Shown: positions 1 to 10,086 of the stretch, in pieces
Layout: each line of letters begins with the position of its first letter
Position numbering within the stretch: the stretch's first letter is position 1
Origin: Halalkalibacter nanhaiisediminis
Lineage (GTDB): Bacteria; Bacillota; Bacilli; Bacillales; Bacillaceae_D
DNA length: 62,016 bases
Direction: 5' to 3'
Assembly (NCBI RefSeq): GCF_007830185.1
Contig: NZ_VLKZ01000012.1
Span: 1 to 62,016 of the forward strand
Position numbers and translations under genes: made by a program
The notes under the pieces: model-generated
What the model saw: the letters and a program-made list of their open reading frames with translations, nothing else
Databases searched by the model: none
Told to the model about the DNA's origin: nothing

Positions 1-146
1 TTCTTTCAACATAGTTGAACAAAGAGAACCAAGAGATTCGAGGAAGCAACCGTGCGAATGCCCAGAGCGTATGTGATGATACGTGAGGACATGAGAAGGG
101 AAGCTGACGAAGAAGATCGTAGGTTATCTGACATTCAAACAAATAG
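1..146 (+). other. 23S-5S rRNA spacer (end of an rRNA operon)
   Basis: This stretch precedes the 5S rRNA and should be the transcribed spacer after 23S rRNA; the 23S gene itself is outside the window. Its first 25 bases resemble the rRNA leader at 61699-61718 (TTCTTTGAAAAC-GAACAAA type), a motif repeated in Bacillus rRNA operons. A small hairpin (CGTAT/ATACG) lies near 68-83. No tRNA is visible here. Confidence 0.6.
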
Positions 147-262
147 TCTGGTGGCGATAGCGAAGAGGCCACACCCGTTCCCATGCCGAACACGGTCGTT
201 AAGCTCTTCAGCGCCGATGGTAGTTGGGGGCTTCCCCCTGTGAGAGTAGGACGTTGCCGGGC
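147..262 (+). rRNA. rrf: 5S ribosomal RNA
   Basis: The sequence matches the Bacillus 5S rRNA pattern throughout: GGTGGCGATAGCGAAGAGG at the 5' end, CCCGTTCCCATGCCGAACAC in the loop A/helix III region, CAGCGCCGATGGTAGT in the middle and GTGAGAGTAGGACG near the 3' end. Length of about 116 nt is normal. Ends were set by pairing of the 5' and 3' strands and may be off by one or two bases. Confidence 0.95.
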
Positions 263-270
263 GATTAAAG

Positions 271-297
271 CACAATCCAATAGGGTTGTGTTTTTTT
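271..297 (+). terminator. Terminator of the upstream rRNA operon
   Basis: The stem CACAATCC / GGGTTGTG (one G-U pair, loop AATA) is followed by a run of seven T. It lies 8 nt after the 5S gene and ends that operon. Confidence 0.85.
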
Positions 298-381
298 GTG
301 TGCATATTTTTGTCAAACATATGAGTTTCATCTTGTAAGACACATAAAGGTAAAGGAACTATCCAAAAAGCACAGGAAATA

Positions 382-421
382 AAACCTGGTTAAAAGTTTT
401 AGGATTTGAACCAGGTTTTTG
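382..421. terminator. Probable bidirectional terminator
   Basis: A 10-bp perfect stem, AAACCTGGTT (382-391) with AACCAGGTTT (409-418), is followed by T-rich sequence on the + strand and TTTTA on the - strand. It could end the reverse-strand DUF3891 transcript (stop codon at 542) and back up the 5S terminator. The rest of 298-541 shows no convincing gene. Confidence 0.55.
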
Positions 422-541
422 TATGGTTCTATACGATATTGTTTTTGCGAGCAATAGTATACTGTTGCTCCTTTCTTCCTATCTGTTCTTCCAAAAACAA
501 GCATCGTAAGTTCAGAAAATATAATAACTACAAATTCTCGT

Positions 542-1309
542 TTAACTGTGTAATCCAACAAAAGTAATCTCTTGCTCGAGCCACGGACTTTTATCAAAAC
601 CTTTATCCACACCATTTTCATCAATATCATTTTTAGAAATTGCTTTATACGTAAGTCTTGCTGTAAATTCCTTTTCAAATGGGAAACATTGAACATTAAT
701 TTTTTGATCACTCAACCATTCTGCAACAATTGGTTTTTCACTTATACCAAAGATTTCAGTATTTCTAAAACCATCTATAAACCATGGATGCTCGTTCTCC
801 TTTGTTACTCCAGGCTCATTTAAGCAAACGTATAAAGAAAGGTCATCACAAAATTGCAGCCAACGAAAATGTTTTTGAAGAAGATCAGGTTCTACTTTTA
901 CTTGTCTTTTAATTCTCTTTTGCCTTTTCGATTCTTCATTAACAAACTGGATGCTAGATGTATCGTTAGGATTCGGAAAGAATGAAGAAAAATGAAAACT
1001 ACACAATAAAGCTGCATATGGACTTACGGTTTCAATTTCATCGATACCTTTTTTATAAAATGCTAATTTTAGTTCCAGTGGGTAGTCTTGAAAAGAATAA
1101 GGAATGTTCTCTTCATCATTCCAAATAGGTGTTTCATCCAAACCTACCCAACCACGATCATGTTCAGAGGCCGCTTTTATCACTTCATCAAGGTGATCAG
1201 TTGACTTAAAAATATTCTCATTGACCTGCGCGGCAATTTTACCTGCTAAACAAGCATGATCATACTGTTTAATCATAATAAATTCATTTTTTCTCTCACG
1301 GATAATCAT
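542..1309 (-). CDS. DUF3891 family protein
   Basis: 255-residue soluble protein of unknown function. The N-terminus, MIIRERKNEFIMIKQYDHA, followed by an LAGKIA segment, is the pattern of DUF3891 family proteins in Bacillaceae, and His/Asp/Glu residues (KQYDHA, EHDRGW) recur along the protein. The start at 1309 was preferred to an upstream ATG because AAGGGGG lies 9 nt before it on the reverse strand. It is the only reverse-strand gene before 58939 and lies between an rRNA operon and the ctsR operon, away from any functional partner. Family name moderately sure; biochemical role unknown. Confidence 0.75.
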   Translation of the reverse strand: MIIRERKNEFIMIKQYDHACLAGKIAAQVNENIFKSTDHLDEVIKAASEHDRGWVGLDETPIWNDEENIPYSFQDYPLELKLAFYKKGIDEIETVSPYAALLCSFHFSSFFPNPNDTSSIQFVNEESKRQKRIKRQVKVEPDLLQKHFRWLQFCDDLSLYVCLNEPGVTKENEHPWFIDGFRNTEIFGISEKPIVAEWLSDQKINVQCFPFEKEFTARLTYKAISKNDIDENGVDKGFDKSPWLEQEITFVGLHS

Positions 1310-1646
1310 TATTTTTATCCCCCTTATCCATTGTTGCATTTGGTATAAAGCTTCTAAATTTTGTTAGAAACATTAAGTAGTCTTGGTATTTTTAAATGAC
1401 TATTTTTTTCTTTTTAATTTAATATTTTTTCTGACGTTTACATAAGTTTATATAACCCTAAACGTTATAAAATAAACCGTTGCTCCATTCTTAGCAAAAG
1501 GTTAGACGATTGATGATCTTGATCGACTTTGAATTTCAAATTTTTATAAAAAGTTATTTTGAAAATCGGTGTTTAATTTAAATACTAAGCGGTTATAGGC
1601 CAATAAATTAAGATTATTATCATTAATTTAAAAGGAGGACTAAAAA
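1310..1646. other. AT-rich divergent intergenic region
   Basis: This 337-nt gap between the divergent DUF3891 and VLRF1 genes is very AT-rich. A weak promoter-like pair for the + strand is TTGAAA (1559-1564) and AATACT (1581-1586), spacing 16. No reading frame with a ribosome binding site and no strong hairpin is apparent. Confidence 0.35.
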
Positions 1647-2432
1647 ATGGTATTAAAAAAAGAACTCCAAAAATTGCAGACACAGATATGTAAAGAAGGT
1701 TACTTAACCATTTATTTAAACACGGATCAATCCAGCGGTGATCAACAAAAGGGAGAATGGAAAATTCGACTGAAAAATGGATTGAAGAAGCTAGAAGAGT
1801 ATATCGAAGTTAGTGAAAAAGAAAATATAAATGCATACAAAAAGTTAAAGAAACGAGTAACGAGTGAAATTCATGATTTGCAAGCTGATATGCCCAAAAG
1901 TGTATTAGTGATTGCATCTGCTGATGGGGATTGGTTGCTCGAGAAGCTTCAGATAAGAGTAGAAAACGAATTTCATTGGGAAAAACAACCAATTTTAGAA
2001 CAGCTAGAGAAGCTACAAAGAAAGTTTCCGAAATCAGGTATATTGCTTGTTCAAAAGAGAGATTTGTCTATTATTGAGACAAGTTTAGGAGAAGTACTTG
2101 AGCAATTAAGCTATCAATGGGATCTTGAGAATGAAGATTGGAAGCAATACGAAGGTGTTGCGGCTACTGAACGAGTTGCATCAGGTGCTAATCATCGCGA
2201 TCAATTTGAACAACGATTTGAAGCAAATCAACAAAGATGGTATAAGCAATTAGCTTCTGTTATTCAGAAAAAGGCTAAAAATAAAGGTTGGCAGAAAATA
2301 TATTTAGTTGGACCGCCAGAGTTAATTAATGAATTTGAGAAATATTTGACTTATGATGAGATTGATAAAATCAAGAAAAATTTTAACGATTTAAAACCAC
2401 ATGAAATTGTAAATGATGTAGTAGCTTCATAA
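1647..2432 (+). CDS. VLRF1-family (Vms1/eRF1-like) release-factor-type protein
   Basis: 261-residue protein that I recognise as a bacterial VLRF1/aeRF1-type protein. The N-terminal GYLTIYLNTDQSSGDQQKGE and KIRLKNGLKKLEEYIE segments are characteristic. A segment around residues 178-205 (SGANHRDQFEQRF, then QQRW) is where these proteins carry the Gly/Gln-rich loop thought to act like the GGQ loop of release factors. The C-terminal part (KIYLVGPPELINEFEKYL) looks like an eRF1-domain nucleotide-like fold. Known VLRF1 proteins hydrolyse peptidyl-tRNA in ribosome quality control; this role here is inferred from family. AAAGGAGG lies upstream of the ATG. It is followed by a complex hairpin (2437-2541). 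Confidence 0.7.
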   Translation: MVLKKELQKLQTQICKEGYLTIYLNTDQSSGDQQKGEWKIRLKNGLKKLEEYIEVSEKENINAYKKLKKRVTSEIHDLQADMPKSVLVIASADGDWLLEKLQIRVENEFHWEKQPILEQLEKLQRKFPKSGILLVQKRDLSIIETSLGEVLEQLSYQWDLENEDWKQYEGVAATERVASGANHRDQFEQRFEANQQRWYKQLASVIQKKAKNKGWQKIYLVGPPELINEFEKYLTYDEIDKIKKNFNDLKPHEIVNDVVAS

Positions 2433-2436
2433 AATG

Positions 2437-2541
2437 AATGAGGATGCCTTAGAGGAATGGTTTTGAAGAAAATTACTAACTGTGTCGTTATCACAACGCT
2501 ATAGTTGGTTATAGAAACCTCTGAGCCTTCCTCATTTTTTT
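2437..2541 (+). terminator. Multi-stem hairpin with T-run
   Basis: The outer arms 2437-2455 and 2518-2536 pair over 19 positions with two mismatches and one G-U. Inside, ACTAACT (2475-2481) pairs with AGTTGGT (2503-2509), and CGTT/AACG forms an inner stem. A T-run follows at 2535-2541. It would end VLRF1 transcription, but it is larger than most terminators and may be an RNA element or a small palindromic repeat. Confidence 0.65.
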
Positions 2542-2640
2542 GTTTTAATGTGATTGTTTTAAAAAAGGGAATAAGCATTGAAACAAAGAACGATGGTTAT
2601 CATTTAAAAGAGAATGGCTATACTATTAAAAGCAGAAATA

Positions 2641-2669
2641 TTGCACTTTTTTAAAAGAGGTATTATAAT
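2641..2669 (+). promoter_or_regulatory. Sigma-A promoter of the ctsR operon
   Basis: TTGCAC (2641-2646) and TATAAT (2664-2669) are 17 nt apart. Transcription would begin near 2676, directly before the CtsR operator. Confidence 0.85.
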
Positions 2670-2678
2670 TACTTTCAA

Positions 2679-2701
2679 AGTCAAAGATAGTCAAAGTCAA
2701 A
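2679..2701 (+). promoter_or_regulatory. CtsR operator (heptad repeat)
   Basis: AGTCAAAGATAGTCAAA (2679-2695) fits the CtsR consensus of two [AG]GTCAAA heptads with a 3-nt spacer. A third heptad, AGTCAAA, overlaps at 2695-2701. Its position at the transcription start agrees with autorepression of the operon by CtsR, relieved on heat or protein stress. Confidence 0.85.
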
Positions 2702-2721
2702 TGATAAAGGGGGGACAATAC

Positions 2722-3186
2722 TTGAGGAATATATCCGACATTATTGAAGATTACTTAAAAGCGACAATCAAAAACAGTGGCAATGAAGCACTTGAGATTA
2801 AGCGAAGTGAAATCGCAAAGAAATTTCAATGTGTTCCTTCACAAATCAATTATGTTATTCGAACGAGATTTACCGTTGAAAAAGGATATCTTGTGGAGAG
2901 CAAACGAGGTGGTGGTGGATATATTCGAATTATGAAGGTGAGTCCCCATAATCACCTAGATTTATTTGACCAAATGATTCAAATAATTGGTCAACATATT
3001 GACCAACATACAGCTGAGAATATCATCATACGTTTGTTTGAAGAAAAAGCAATAACAAAAAGAGAAGCAACATTAATGATTAGTGCAGTAGACAGAACCT
3101 TATATTTAGCTAATGTTTCTCATCGTGATGAAGTCAGGGCTAATATTTTGAAAGCTATGCTAAAAACTCTTAAGTATAAAGAATGA
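2722..3186 (+). CDS. ctsR: Transcriptional repressor CtsR
   Basis: 154-residue repressor of class III heat-shock genes. The N-terminal winged helix carries EIKRSEIAKKFQCVPSQINY, and the tetraglycine wing is SKRGGGGYIRI; both are hallmark CtsR sequences. The start is TTG at 2722, 6 nt after GGGGGGA; the frame is open further upstream but those codons lack homology and a ribosome binding site and would cover the operator. It is the first gene of ctsR-mcsA-mcsB-clpC. Arginine phosphorylation and McsB/McsA are known to control CtsR in Bacillus. Normal length. Confidence 0.95.
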   Translation: MRNISDIIEDYLKATIKNSGNEALEIKRSEIAKKFQCVPSQINYVIRTRFTVEKGYLVESKRGGGGYIRIMKVSPHNHLDLFDQMIQIIGQHIDQHTAENIIIRLFEEKAITKREATLMISAVDRTLYLANVSHRDEVRANILKAMLKTLKYKE

Positions 3187-3210
3187 TTGTGATAGAAAGG
3201 AGGAAAACGA

Positions 3211-3744
3211 ATGATTTGTCAGGAATGTAATCAAAGGCAAGCAAGTTTACATTTCACGAAAATCATAAATGGTGAAAAAACAGAATTTCATATTTGTGAG
3301 CAATGTGCAAAGGAAAAGGGAGAGCAGTTCCCAGGAACAAATAGTTTTTCAATTCACCAATTGTTATCCGGACTATTGCACTTTGAACAGCCAATGAAGG
3401 CTGAACAAGACGCTGCCAAAGCTCTTAAGGAACTTGTGTGTGATAAATGTGAAATGACATATGAACAGTTTACTCGTGTAGGTCGTTTTGGTTGTGCTCA
3501 TTGTTACAAAAGCTTTGAATCAAAGCTCGACCCTATTTTAAAGCGTGTTCATAGTGGAAATCATACACACGCTGGAAAGCTTCCTGAGAGAATAGGTGGA
3601 GGCATTCAGTTACAAAGGCAAATTGATACTCTTAAACAGCAGCTCAAAGCTTATGTAGAAGAAGAAGAATTTGAGAAGGCGGCAGAACTACGAGATCAAA
3701 TCCGTTTATTAGATCAGCAAAAGAATGAGAAAAAGGAGGGATGA
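3211..3744 (+). CDS. mcsA: McsA, zinc-binding activator of McsB
   Basis: 177 residues. N-terminal CxxC pairs (CQECNQ, CEQC) and a second set ([16 protein letters not shown]) form zinc fingers; the C-terminus (about 140-175) is a UVR motif ([20 protein letters not shown]). McsA binds and activates the arginine kinase McsB and adapts the CtsR/ClpC system. GAAAGGAGG precedes the ATG. It ends 4 nt before mcsB, whose ribosome binding site lies within the mcsA end, suggesting coupling. Confidence 0.95.
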   Translation: MICQECNQRQASLHFTKIINGEKTEFHICEQCAKEKGEQFPGTNSFSIHQLLSGLLHFEQPMKAEQDAAKALKELVCDKCEMTYEQFTRVGRFGCAHCYKSFESKLDPILKRVHSGNHTHAGKLPERIGGGIQLQRQIDTLKQQLKAYVEEEEFEKAAELRDQIRLLDQQKNEKKEG

Positions 3745-3748
3745 CCAA

Positions 3749-4825
3749 GTGTCGCTCCAGCATTTCATTTCAGAAGCACTGAGTCCATGGACAAAAATAG
3801 ATGGACCAGATTCGGATATTGTTTTAAGTAGCCGAATAAGATTAGCGAGAAACCTAGAAGAATATAAATTCCCATTATTAACTTCAACAGAAGAAGCTTA
3901 TGCTGTGTTTAAACATATTGAAGATGCACTTACTCAAGATGATTTTGAACCAGTTGGGCCTCTTGAAGTATTACCGATTGAAGAAATGAGAACAAATGAG
4001 AAACGAGTATTGGTTGAAAAACATCTCATTAGCCCGCACTTGGCGAGTCACTCAAAGCATGGTGCTGTTTTGCTTGATAAAGAAGAGTCAGTCAGTATTA
4101 TGGTGAACGAAGAGGATCATATCCGTATTCAATGCTTATTACCTGGTTTTCAGCTAGAAAAAGGTCTTAAAAAGGCCAGTGATATTGATGATTGGATTGA
4201 AGGGTTACTCACATATGCGTTTGATGAAAAAAAAGGGTACTTAACAAGTTGCCCAACAAACGTCGGGACAGGGTTACGAGCATCTGTCATGATGCACTTA
4301 CCAGCTCTCGCAATGACCCAACAATTAAACCGAATATTACCTGCAATTAATCAATTGGGATTAGTTGTTAGAGGAATTTACGGGGAAGGTAGCGAAGCTT
4401 TAGGTAATCTATTTCAAATATCTAATCAGATCACCTTAGGGAAATCTGAGGGAGACATTGTAGAAGATTTACGTGGAGTTGTTTTGCAGCTTATTCAGCA
4501 AGAGCGATCAGCTAGAAATGCATTGCTTGATCAATCGAGATTGCAGTTAGAAGACCGTGTTCATCGTTCTTTTGGCATTTTGGCTTATAGTCGTTTAATT
4601 GAATCGAAGGAGGCAACACAACGTTTATCAGATGTCAGGTTGGGTATAGATTTAGGACTTATAAAAGGGTTATCAGCGACGATTCTGAATGAGTTAATGA
4701 TTTTAACACAACCAGGATTTCTCCAACAGTATGCTGGAGAGGTGTTAACTCCCGATCAGCGAGATGAAAGAAGAGCAACACTCATTAGGGAACGAGTACA
4801 ATTAGAGAAAGAAACGAACGAATAA
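3749..4825 (+). CDS. mcsB: Protein arginine kinase McsB
   Basis: 358 residues, related to phosphagen kinases. [14 protein letters not shown] near the N-terminus, NEEDHIRIQ (about 119-127) and [17 protein letters not shown] (about 168-184, with the active-site Cys) are present. McsB phosphorylates arginines to mark proteins for ClpC-ClpP. The GTG at 3749 was chosen because AAGGAGGG sits 9 nt upstream and the protein then begins VSLQHFI like known McsB. Confidence 0.95.
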   Translation: MSLQHFISEALSPWTKIDGPDSDIVLSSRIRLARNLEEYKFPLLTSTEEAYAVFKHIEDALTQDDFEPVGPLEVLPIEEMRTNEKRVLVEKHLISPHLASHSKHGAVLLDKEESVSIMVNEEDHIRIQCLLPGFQLEKGLKKASDIDDWIEGLLTYAFDEKKGYLTSCPTNVGTGLRASVMMHLPALAMTQQLNRILPAINQLGLVVRGIYGEGSEALGNLFQISNQITLGKSEGDIVEDLRGVVLQLIQQERSARNALLDQSRLQLEDRVHRSFGILAYSRLIESKEATQRLSDVRLGIDLGLIKGLSATILNELMILTQPGFLQQYAGEVLTPDQRDERRATLIRERVQLEKETNE

Positions 4826-4843
4826 TCATGGAGGTGGACGTCA

Positions 4844-7285
4844 ATGATGTTTGGACGTTTTACAGAGCGCGCACAGAAAGTATTAGCATTGGCACAAGAA
4901 GAAGCAGTTAGATTAGGTCATAATAATATTGGGACAGAGCATATTCTACTTGGACTTATCCGTGAAGGAGAGGGAATTGCAGCAAAAGCGCTTCAAGCCC
5001 TTGGCCTAGGATCTGAAAAAATCCAAAAAGAAGTAGAGTCATTAATCGGCAAGGGGCAAGAAGGCTCTAAGACGATTCACTATACGCCAAGAGCGAAGAA
5101 AGTTATTGAACTATCTATGGATGAAGCTCGTAAATTAGGTCATTCCTATGTAGGTACAGAGCATATTCTACTTGGTTTGATTCGTGAAGGAGAGGGAGTC
5201 GCAGCACGTGTTCTCAATAATTTAGGGGTAAGCTTAAATAAAGCACGCCAACAAGTTCTACAACTATTAGGAAGCAACGAAGGTGGCAGTTCCTCACAAC
5301 AAGGTGGAGGTGCTAGCAATGCTAACACTCCGACACTTGATAGCTTAGCTCGTGATCTAACAGCTGTAGCACGTGAAGAAGCTCTTGATCCTGTTATTGG
5401 CAGAAGTAAAGAGATTGAACGCGTCATTCAAGTATTAAGCCGTCGTACAAAAAATAATCCTGTCCTTATTGGGGAGCCTGGTGTAGGTAAAACGGCTATT
5501 GCTGAAGGACTAGCGCAAGCGATTATTGCCAATGAAGTACCAGAAACATTGCGTAACAAGCGTGTGATGACGCTTGATATGGGAACGGTTGTAGCTGGAA
5601 CAAAATATCGTGGTGAGTTTGAAGATCGTCTAAAAAAAGTGATGGATGAAATTCGCCAAGCAGGTAATGTCATCTTGTTCATTGACGAGCTACACACATT
5701 GATTGGTGCTGGTGGAGCAGAGGGTGCTATTGATGCATCAAACATTCTGAAGCCGTCTCTAGCACGTGGTGAATTGCAATGTATTGGTGCGACAACGCTT
5801 GATGAATACCGCAAATATATTGAAAAAGATGCAGCGCTTGAGCGTCGTTTCCAACCAATCCAAGTGAATGAACCAACACTTGATGAATCGATTCAAATTT
5901 TAAAAGGACTTCGTGACCGCTATGAAGCGCATCATCGCGTGACAATTACAGATGAAGCAATTGAGGAAGCGGTAAAGCTTTCTGATCGCTACATATCTGA
6001 TCGATTCCTTCCAGACAAAGCAATTGATTTAATTGATGAGGCAGGTTCAAAAGTTCGCCTTCGTTCATACACGGCTCCACCAAATTTAAAGGAGCTTGAG
6101 CAGCGTTTAGACGAGACACGTAAAGAGAAGGATGCGGCTGTACAAAGCCAAGAGTTTGAGAAGGCTGCTTCATTACGTGACTCTGAACAACGTCTTCGTG
6201 AAGAACTAGAGGAAATGAAGAATGAATGGAAAAAGAAGCAAGGCCAAGAGGATACAGAAGTATCTGTTGATGATATTGCGCAAGTAGTTGCTAGCTGGAC
6301 GGGAATTCCAGTTTCGAAGTTGGCTGAGGAAGAGACAGATCGTCTATTGAAAATGGAAGACATTCTTCATGAGCGAGTTGTTGGCCAAGAAGAAGCGGTT
6401 AAGTCAATTTCAAAAGCTGTACGTCGTGCTCGCGCAGGTCTAAAAGATCCTAAGCGTCCGATAGGCTCATTCATTTTCTTAGGTCCTACTGGGGTAGGTA
6501 AGACAGAATTAGCCCGTGCTGTAGCAGAAACGCTATTCGGCGATGAAGATTCTGTCATTCGAATCGATATGTCAGAATATATGGAAAAGCATTCAACAAG
6601 TCGTTTAGTTGGTTCGCCTCCTGGATATGTTGGACATGACGATGGCGGTCAATTAACAGAGAAAGTCCGTCGTAAGCCTTATTCTGTCATCTTGCTTGAT
6701 GAAATTGAAAAAGCGCACCCAGAAGTCTTTAATATCTTACTTCAAGTACTTGAAGATGGTCGCTTAACAGACTCAAAAGGTCGTACGGTTGATTTCCGTA
6801 ACACAGCGATTATTATGACTTCAAATGTTGGTGCAAGCACATTGCGTAAAAATAAGTTCCTTGGCTTTACAACAGATAGTGAAGGTCAAGAACATAAAGA
6901 TATGAAGGATAAGGTAATGGAAGAATTAAAACGTAGCTTCCGTCCAGAATTCCTTAACCGTATTGATGAAATCATCGTCTTCCACTCACTTGAGAAGAAG
7001 CATATCCGTGAAATTATTACGCTAATGGCTGACCAACTTAAGACGCGTTTATCTGAGCAAGGAATTGAGTTTGAATTAACAGAAGCAGCGAAGGATAAGA
7101 TTACTGACTTGGGATATGATCCTGAGTATGGTGCTAGACCACTTCGTCGTGCATTGCAAAAACAAGTTGAGGATCGCTTGTCAGAAGAATTGTTAAAAGG
7201 AACAATTGTAAAAGGACAAAAAGCGATTATCGATGTGAAGGACGGAGAGCTTACGGTTGAAGCTCGTGAAAATCTAAAAGTATAA
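4844..7285 (+). CDS. clpC: AAA+ unfoldase ClpC
   Basis: 813-residue Hsp100 protein. Two N-terminal Clp repeats ([16 protein letters not shown] and the [16 protein letters not shown] copy) lead to AAA domain 1 with Walker A GEPGVGKT (about 210), a UVR-containing middle region (about 424-459) and AAA domain 2 with Walker A GPTGVGKT (about 547). ClpC feeds arginine-phosphorylated substrates to ClpP. Two adjacent ATGs (4844, 4847) follow GGAGGTGG; the first matches the family N-terminus MMFGRF. Last gene before the terminator at 7331, so radA onward needs read-through or its own promoter. Confidence 0.97.
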   Translation: MMFGRFTERAQKVLALAQEEAVRLGHNNIGTEHILLGLIREGEGIAAKALQALGLGSEKIQKEVESLIGKGQEGSKTIHYTPRAKKVIELSMDEARKLGHSYVGTEHILLGLIREGEGVAARVLNNLGVSLNKARQQVLQLLGSNEGGSSSQQGGGASNANTPTLDSLARDLTAVAREEALDPVIGRSKEIERVIQVLSRRTKNNPVLIGEPGVGKTAIAEGLAQAIIANEVPETLRNKRVMTLDMGTVVAGTKYRGEFEDRLKKVMDEIRQAGNVILFIDELHTLIGAGGAEGAIDASNILKPSLARGELQCIGATTLDEYRKYIEKDAALERRFQPIQVNEPTLDESIQILKGLRDRYEAHHRVTITDEAIEEAVKLSDRYISDRFLPDKAIDLIDEAGSKVRLRSYTAPPNLKELEQRLDETRKEKDAAVQSQEFEKAASLRDSEQRLREELEEMKNEWKKKQGQEDTEVSVDDIAQVVASWTGIPVSKLAEEETDRLLKMEDILHERVVGQEEAVKSISKAVRRARAGLKDPKRPIGSFIFLGPTGVGKTELARAVAETLFGDEDSVIRIDMSEYMEKHSTSRLVGSPPGYVGHDDGGQLTEKVRRKPYSVILLDEIEKAHPEVFNILLQVLEDGRLTDSKGRTVDFRNTAIIMTSNVGASTLRKNKFLGFTTDSEGQEHKDMKDKVMEELKRSFRPEFLNRIDEIIVFHSLEKKHIREIITLMADQLKTRLSEQGIEFELTEAAKDKITDLGYDPEYGARPLRRALQKQVEDRLSEELLKGTIVKGQKAIIDVKDGELTVEARENLKV

Positions 7286-7330
7286 AGAGATTGTTGGCTT
7301 ATGACGAAAATGGGCTGATAAGTAAGAAAA

Positions 7331-7362
7331 GCCGAGGGATAGGCATACTCCCTCGGCTTTTT
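7331..7362 (+). terminator. Terminator after clpC
   Basis: Nine-bp perfect stem GCCGAGGGA / TCCCTCGGC with a 9-nt loop and TTTTT. It lies 45 nt after the clpC stop. Confidence 0.9.
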
Positions 7363-7442
7363 ACCATATAGTATAGAAGAAACGGTCTTTTCCTTTTTAA
7401 CTCTGCTACAATAGAACAAATGAGAGATGAAGGATGTGAGCT

Positions 7443-8825
7443 TTGCAAATGGCAAAAAAGAAAACAAAATTTGTTTGCCAAGAATGTGGTTATGAATCGG
7501 CAAAGTGGATGGGGAAATGTCCGAGCTGTCAAAGTTGGAATACGATGGTTGAGGAGTTTGAATCGACTGGAAAACAGTCGAGCAGAAGCTATGTTACGTC
7601 TGCGACAACTGGTGGATCTAAGCCACAATCGATTGTATCTGTTAAAAGTGATACGGAAGCAAGAATTAGTACGACGATGCTTGAGCTAGATCGTGTACTT
7701 GGTGGAGGAATTGTACCTGGTTCCCTTGTGCTTGTAGGTGGAGACCCTGGAATTGGAAAGTCTACCCTTTTACTGCAGCTATCAGCAAAATTAGCTCAGA
7801 CCAAGCAAAAGGTGCTCTATATATCAGGGGAGGAATCGGTTAAACAAACAAAATTACGTTCAGACAGACTTGGTGTTACATCAGAAGATTTATATGTGTT
7901 AGCAGAAACCGATATAGCTTTTATTGAACGAGCGATTGACGAGGTTCAGCCTACGTTAGTTGTCATTGACTCCATTCAAACCGTTTATCAAGAAGACATT
8001 ACATCAGCGCCAGGAAGCGTGGCGCAAGTAAGAGAATGTACAGCTGCTTTCATGAGAATCGCTAAAACAAGAGGGATTGCCATCTTTATCGTCGGTCATG
8101 TCACAAAACAAGGCTCGATTGCAGGCCCTAAGTTACTTGAGCATATGGTTGATTCCGTTCTTTATTTTGAAGGTGAGCGTCATCATACATACCGAATTTT
8201 ACGAGCTGTCAAAAATCGGTTTGGTTCGACAAATGAGATGGGTATCTTTGAAATGAAGGAAATGGGACTTGAAGAAGTCTTAAATCCATCAGAGATCTTC
8301 TTAGAGGAACGCTCACAAGGGGCCGCTGGCTCAATTGTAGTGGCTTCCATGGAGGGCACAAGACCAGTACTTGTTGAGGTACAAGCATTAATTTCACCGA
8401 CAAGCTTCGGTAATCCAAGAAGAATGGCAACGGGTGTGGATCACAACCGAGTATCGCTATTAATGGCTGTGCTTGAGAAGAGAGTGGGTCTACTGTTACA
8501 AAATCAGGATGCTTATTTGAATGTAGCAGGTGGTGTTCGGTTAGACGAACCAGCAATTGATTTGGCGGTTGCTCTTAGCATTGCTTCAAGCTTTCGTAAT
8601 CGGGTACCGAATCCGATGGATGTGGCGATTGGTGAAGTCGGTTTAACGGGAGAAATTAGACGTGTTTCAAGAATTGAACAACGAGTAAACGAGGCGGCAA
8701 AGCTCGGTTTCCAAAGGGCGATCATTCCTGAAAGAAATTTAGGGGGTTGGACGTATCCTAAGGAAATCAAAGTGATTGGCGTTTCAACGTTAGAACAGGC
8801 ACTAGAGGTCGGATTAGGAGGATAA
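7443..8825 (+). CDS. radA: DNA repair protein RadA
   Basis: About 460 residues. A C4 zinc finger ([18 protein letters not shown]) opens the protein, then Walker A GDPGIGKS (about 100), the KNRFG motif (about 256) and a C-terminal Lon-like domain. RadA is a RecA-like branch migration ATPase used in recombinational repair. The TTG at 7443 has AAGGA 8 nt upstream; an ATG two codons later (7449, MAKKKT) matches family N-termini and is the alternative. disA follows after 3 nt. Confidence 0.95.
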   Translation: MQMAKKKTKFVCQECGYESAKWMGKCPSCQSWNTMVEEFESTGKQSSRSYVTSATTGGSKPQSIVSVKSDTEARISTTMLELDRVLGGGIVPGSLVLVGGDPGIGKSTLLLQLSAKLAQTKQKVLYISGEESVKQTKLRSDRLGVTSEDLYVLAETDIAFIERAIDEVQPTLVVIDSIQTVYQEDITSAPGSVAQVRECTAAFMRIAKTRGIAIFIVGHVTKQGSIAGPKLLEHMVDSVLYFEGERHHTYRILRAVKNRFGSTNEMGIFEMKEMGLEEVLNPSEIFLEERSQGAAGSIVVASMEGTRPVLVEVQALISPTSFGNPRRMATGVDHNRVSLLMAVLEKRVGLLLQNQDAYLNVAGGVRLDEPAIDLAVALSIASSFRNRVPNPMDVAIGEVGLTGEIRRVSRIEQRVNEAAKLGFQRAIIPERNLGGWTYPKEIKVIGVSTLEQALEVGLGG

Positions 8826-8828
8826 CAA

Positions 8829-9905
8829 ATGGGGGAAGAGCAGAAGAGAAATCATTTTATTCAAAGTGTCTTAAAATTAGTGGCTCCAGGCACACCACTA
8901 CGAGCTGGAATTGATAATGTTCTACGCGCAAAGACGGGTGGATTAATTGTCCTTGGCTACAGTAATGAGATGATCCAAGTCGTTGATGGTGGTTTTTTCA
9001 TCAATTGTGATTTTTCACCTGCTTATTTATATGAGCTCGCAAAAATGGACGGTGCTATCATTCTTAGCGAAGATGCAAAACGAATTCTATATGCAAACAC
9101 GCAACTTGTGCCAAACAATGGGATCACATCAAATGAAACAGGAATTCGTCATCGTACAGCGGAACGGGTAGCTAAACAAACAGGTAATTTAGTCATATCT
9201 ATTTCTCAGCGGCGAAATGTCATCACCCTTTATCAAGGTGATTACCGTTATTCATTAAAAGATATCGGGGTCATTTTGACGAAAGCAAACCAAGCGATTC
9301 AAACATTAGAAAAATATAAAGTCGTACTTGATCAAGGGATTACGAACCTTGGTGCGCTAGAGTTTGAGGAGCTAGTTACCTTTCATGAAGTGACGCAAGT
9401 GATTCATCGAGTGCAAATGGTCCTCCGGATTAAACGAGAAATCCTTAGCTTTGTCAATGAGCTTGGAGATGAAGGGCGACTGATTACGATGCAGTTAAGT
9501 GAATTGGTCGCTAATACGGAAAAAGAAGCAATTTTACTATTAAAGGATTATGTGAAAGATCGTAAGCAGGACGTGACAGAGATTCTTCAAGAGCTAACAA
9601 AACTCCAAACAGAAGAGCTACTTGATGAACAGGAAATTGTAAAAGCGCTTGGTTACGGGAAAAACATTAATATCCAAGAGCAAGCTGTTTCACCAAGAGG
9701 ATACCGAACTCTTCATCGAATCCCACGATTACCACCATCGATTATAGAGAACTTAATCGAAAAATACGGGAATTTATCGAGTATCATGTTTGCAAGTATT
9801 GGTGAGTTAGATGAAGTGGAAGGAATTGGAGAAGCGAGAGCGAAAATGATTAAAGATGGCCTTAATCGGATCCAAGAACAATTGTTCGTCGATCGTCATA
9901 TTTAG
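8829..9905 (+). CDS. disA: DNA integrity scanning diadenylate cyclase DisA
   Basis: 358 residues. The N-terminal DAC domain has the catalytic DGA (MDGAIILS, about 74) and RHRTAER (about 107-113) motifs; a helical spine follows, then a C-terminal helix-hairpin-helix domain ([17 protein letters not shown]) that binds branched DNA. It makes c-di-AMP from ATP and pauses at recombination structures. The tight spacing to radA fits their known partnership. Both catalytic motifs are intact. Confidence 0.96.
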   Translation: MGEEQKRNHFIQSVLKLVAPGTPLRAGIDNVLRAKTGGLIVLGYSNEMIQVVDGGFFINCDFSPAYLYELAKMDGAIILSEDAKRILYANTQLVPNNGITSNETGIRHRTAERVAKQTGNLVISISQRRNVITLYQGDYRYSLKDIGVILTKANQAIQTLEKYKVVLDQGITNLGALEFEELVTFHEVTQVIHRVQMVLRIKREILSFVNELGDEGRLITMQLSELVANTEKEAILLLKDYVKDRKQDVTEILQELTKLQTEELLDEQEIVKALGYGKNINIQEQAVSPRGYRTLHRIPRLPPSIIENLIEKYGNLSSIMFASIGELDEVEGIGEARAKMIKDGLNRIQEQLFVDRHI

Positions 9906-9915
9906 CATTTTATTA

Positions 9916-9944
9916 TTGACGCTTTTATTATAAAAATGTATAAT
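9916..9944 (+). promoter_or_regulatory. Sigma-A promoter before yacL
   Basis: TTGACG (9916-9921) and TATAAT (9939-9944) are 17 nt apart, just after the disA stop. A TTGACA at 9959 lacks a good -10. Confidence 0.75.
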
Positions 9945-10086
9945 TGTAAGTTTTAAAATTGACAATCAAAATAGCATTTGATACGTTTAAATAGTAATAA
10001 ATAATCTTGGGATTTCATGTGAAATGCAGTTTGATAGGTTTTGATTTTGTAAACTTGTCTATAATAATAAAAGGAGGTGAATGTGG

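Noticed and set aside
328-711. 127-codon reverse-strand frame overlapping the end of the DUF3891 gene
   Set aside because: No ribosome binding site, low-complexity composition, and it overlaps a better gene and a terminator.
5146-6558. Several reverse-strand frames inside clpC
   Set aside because: They are antisense shadows of a strongly coding gene with no start signals.
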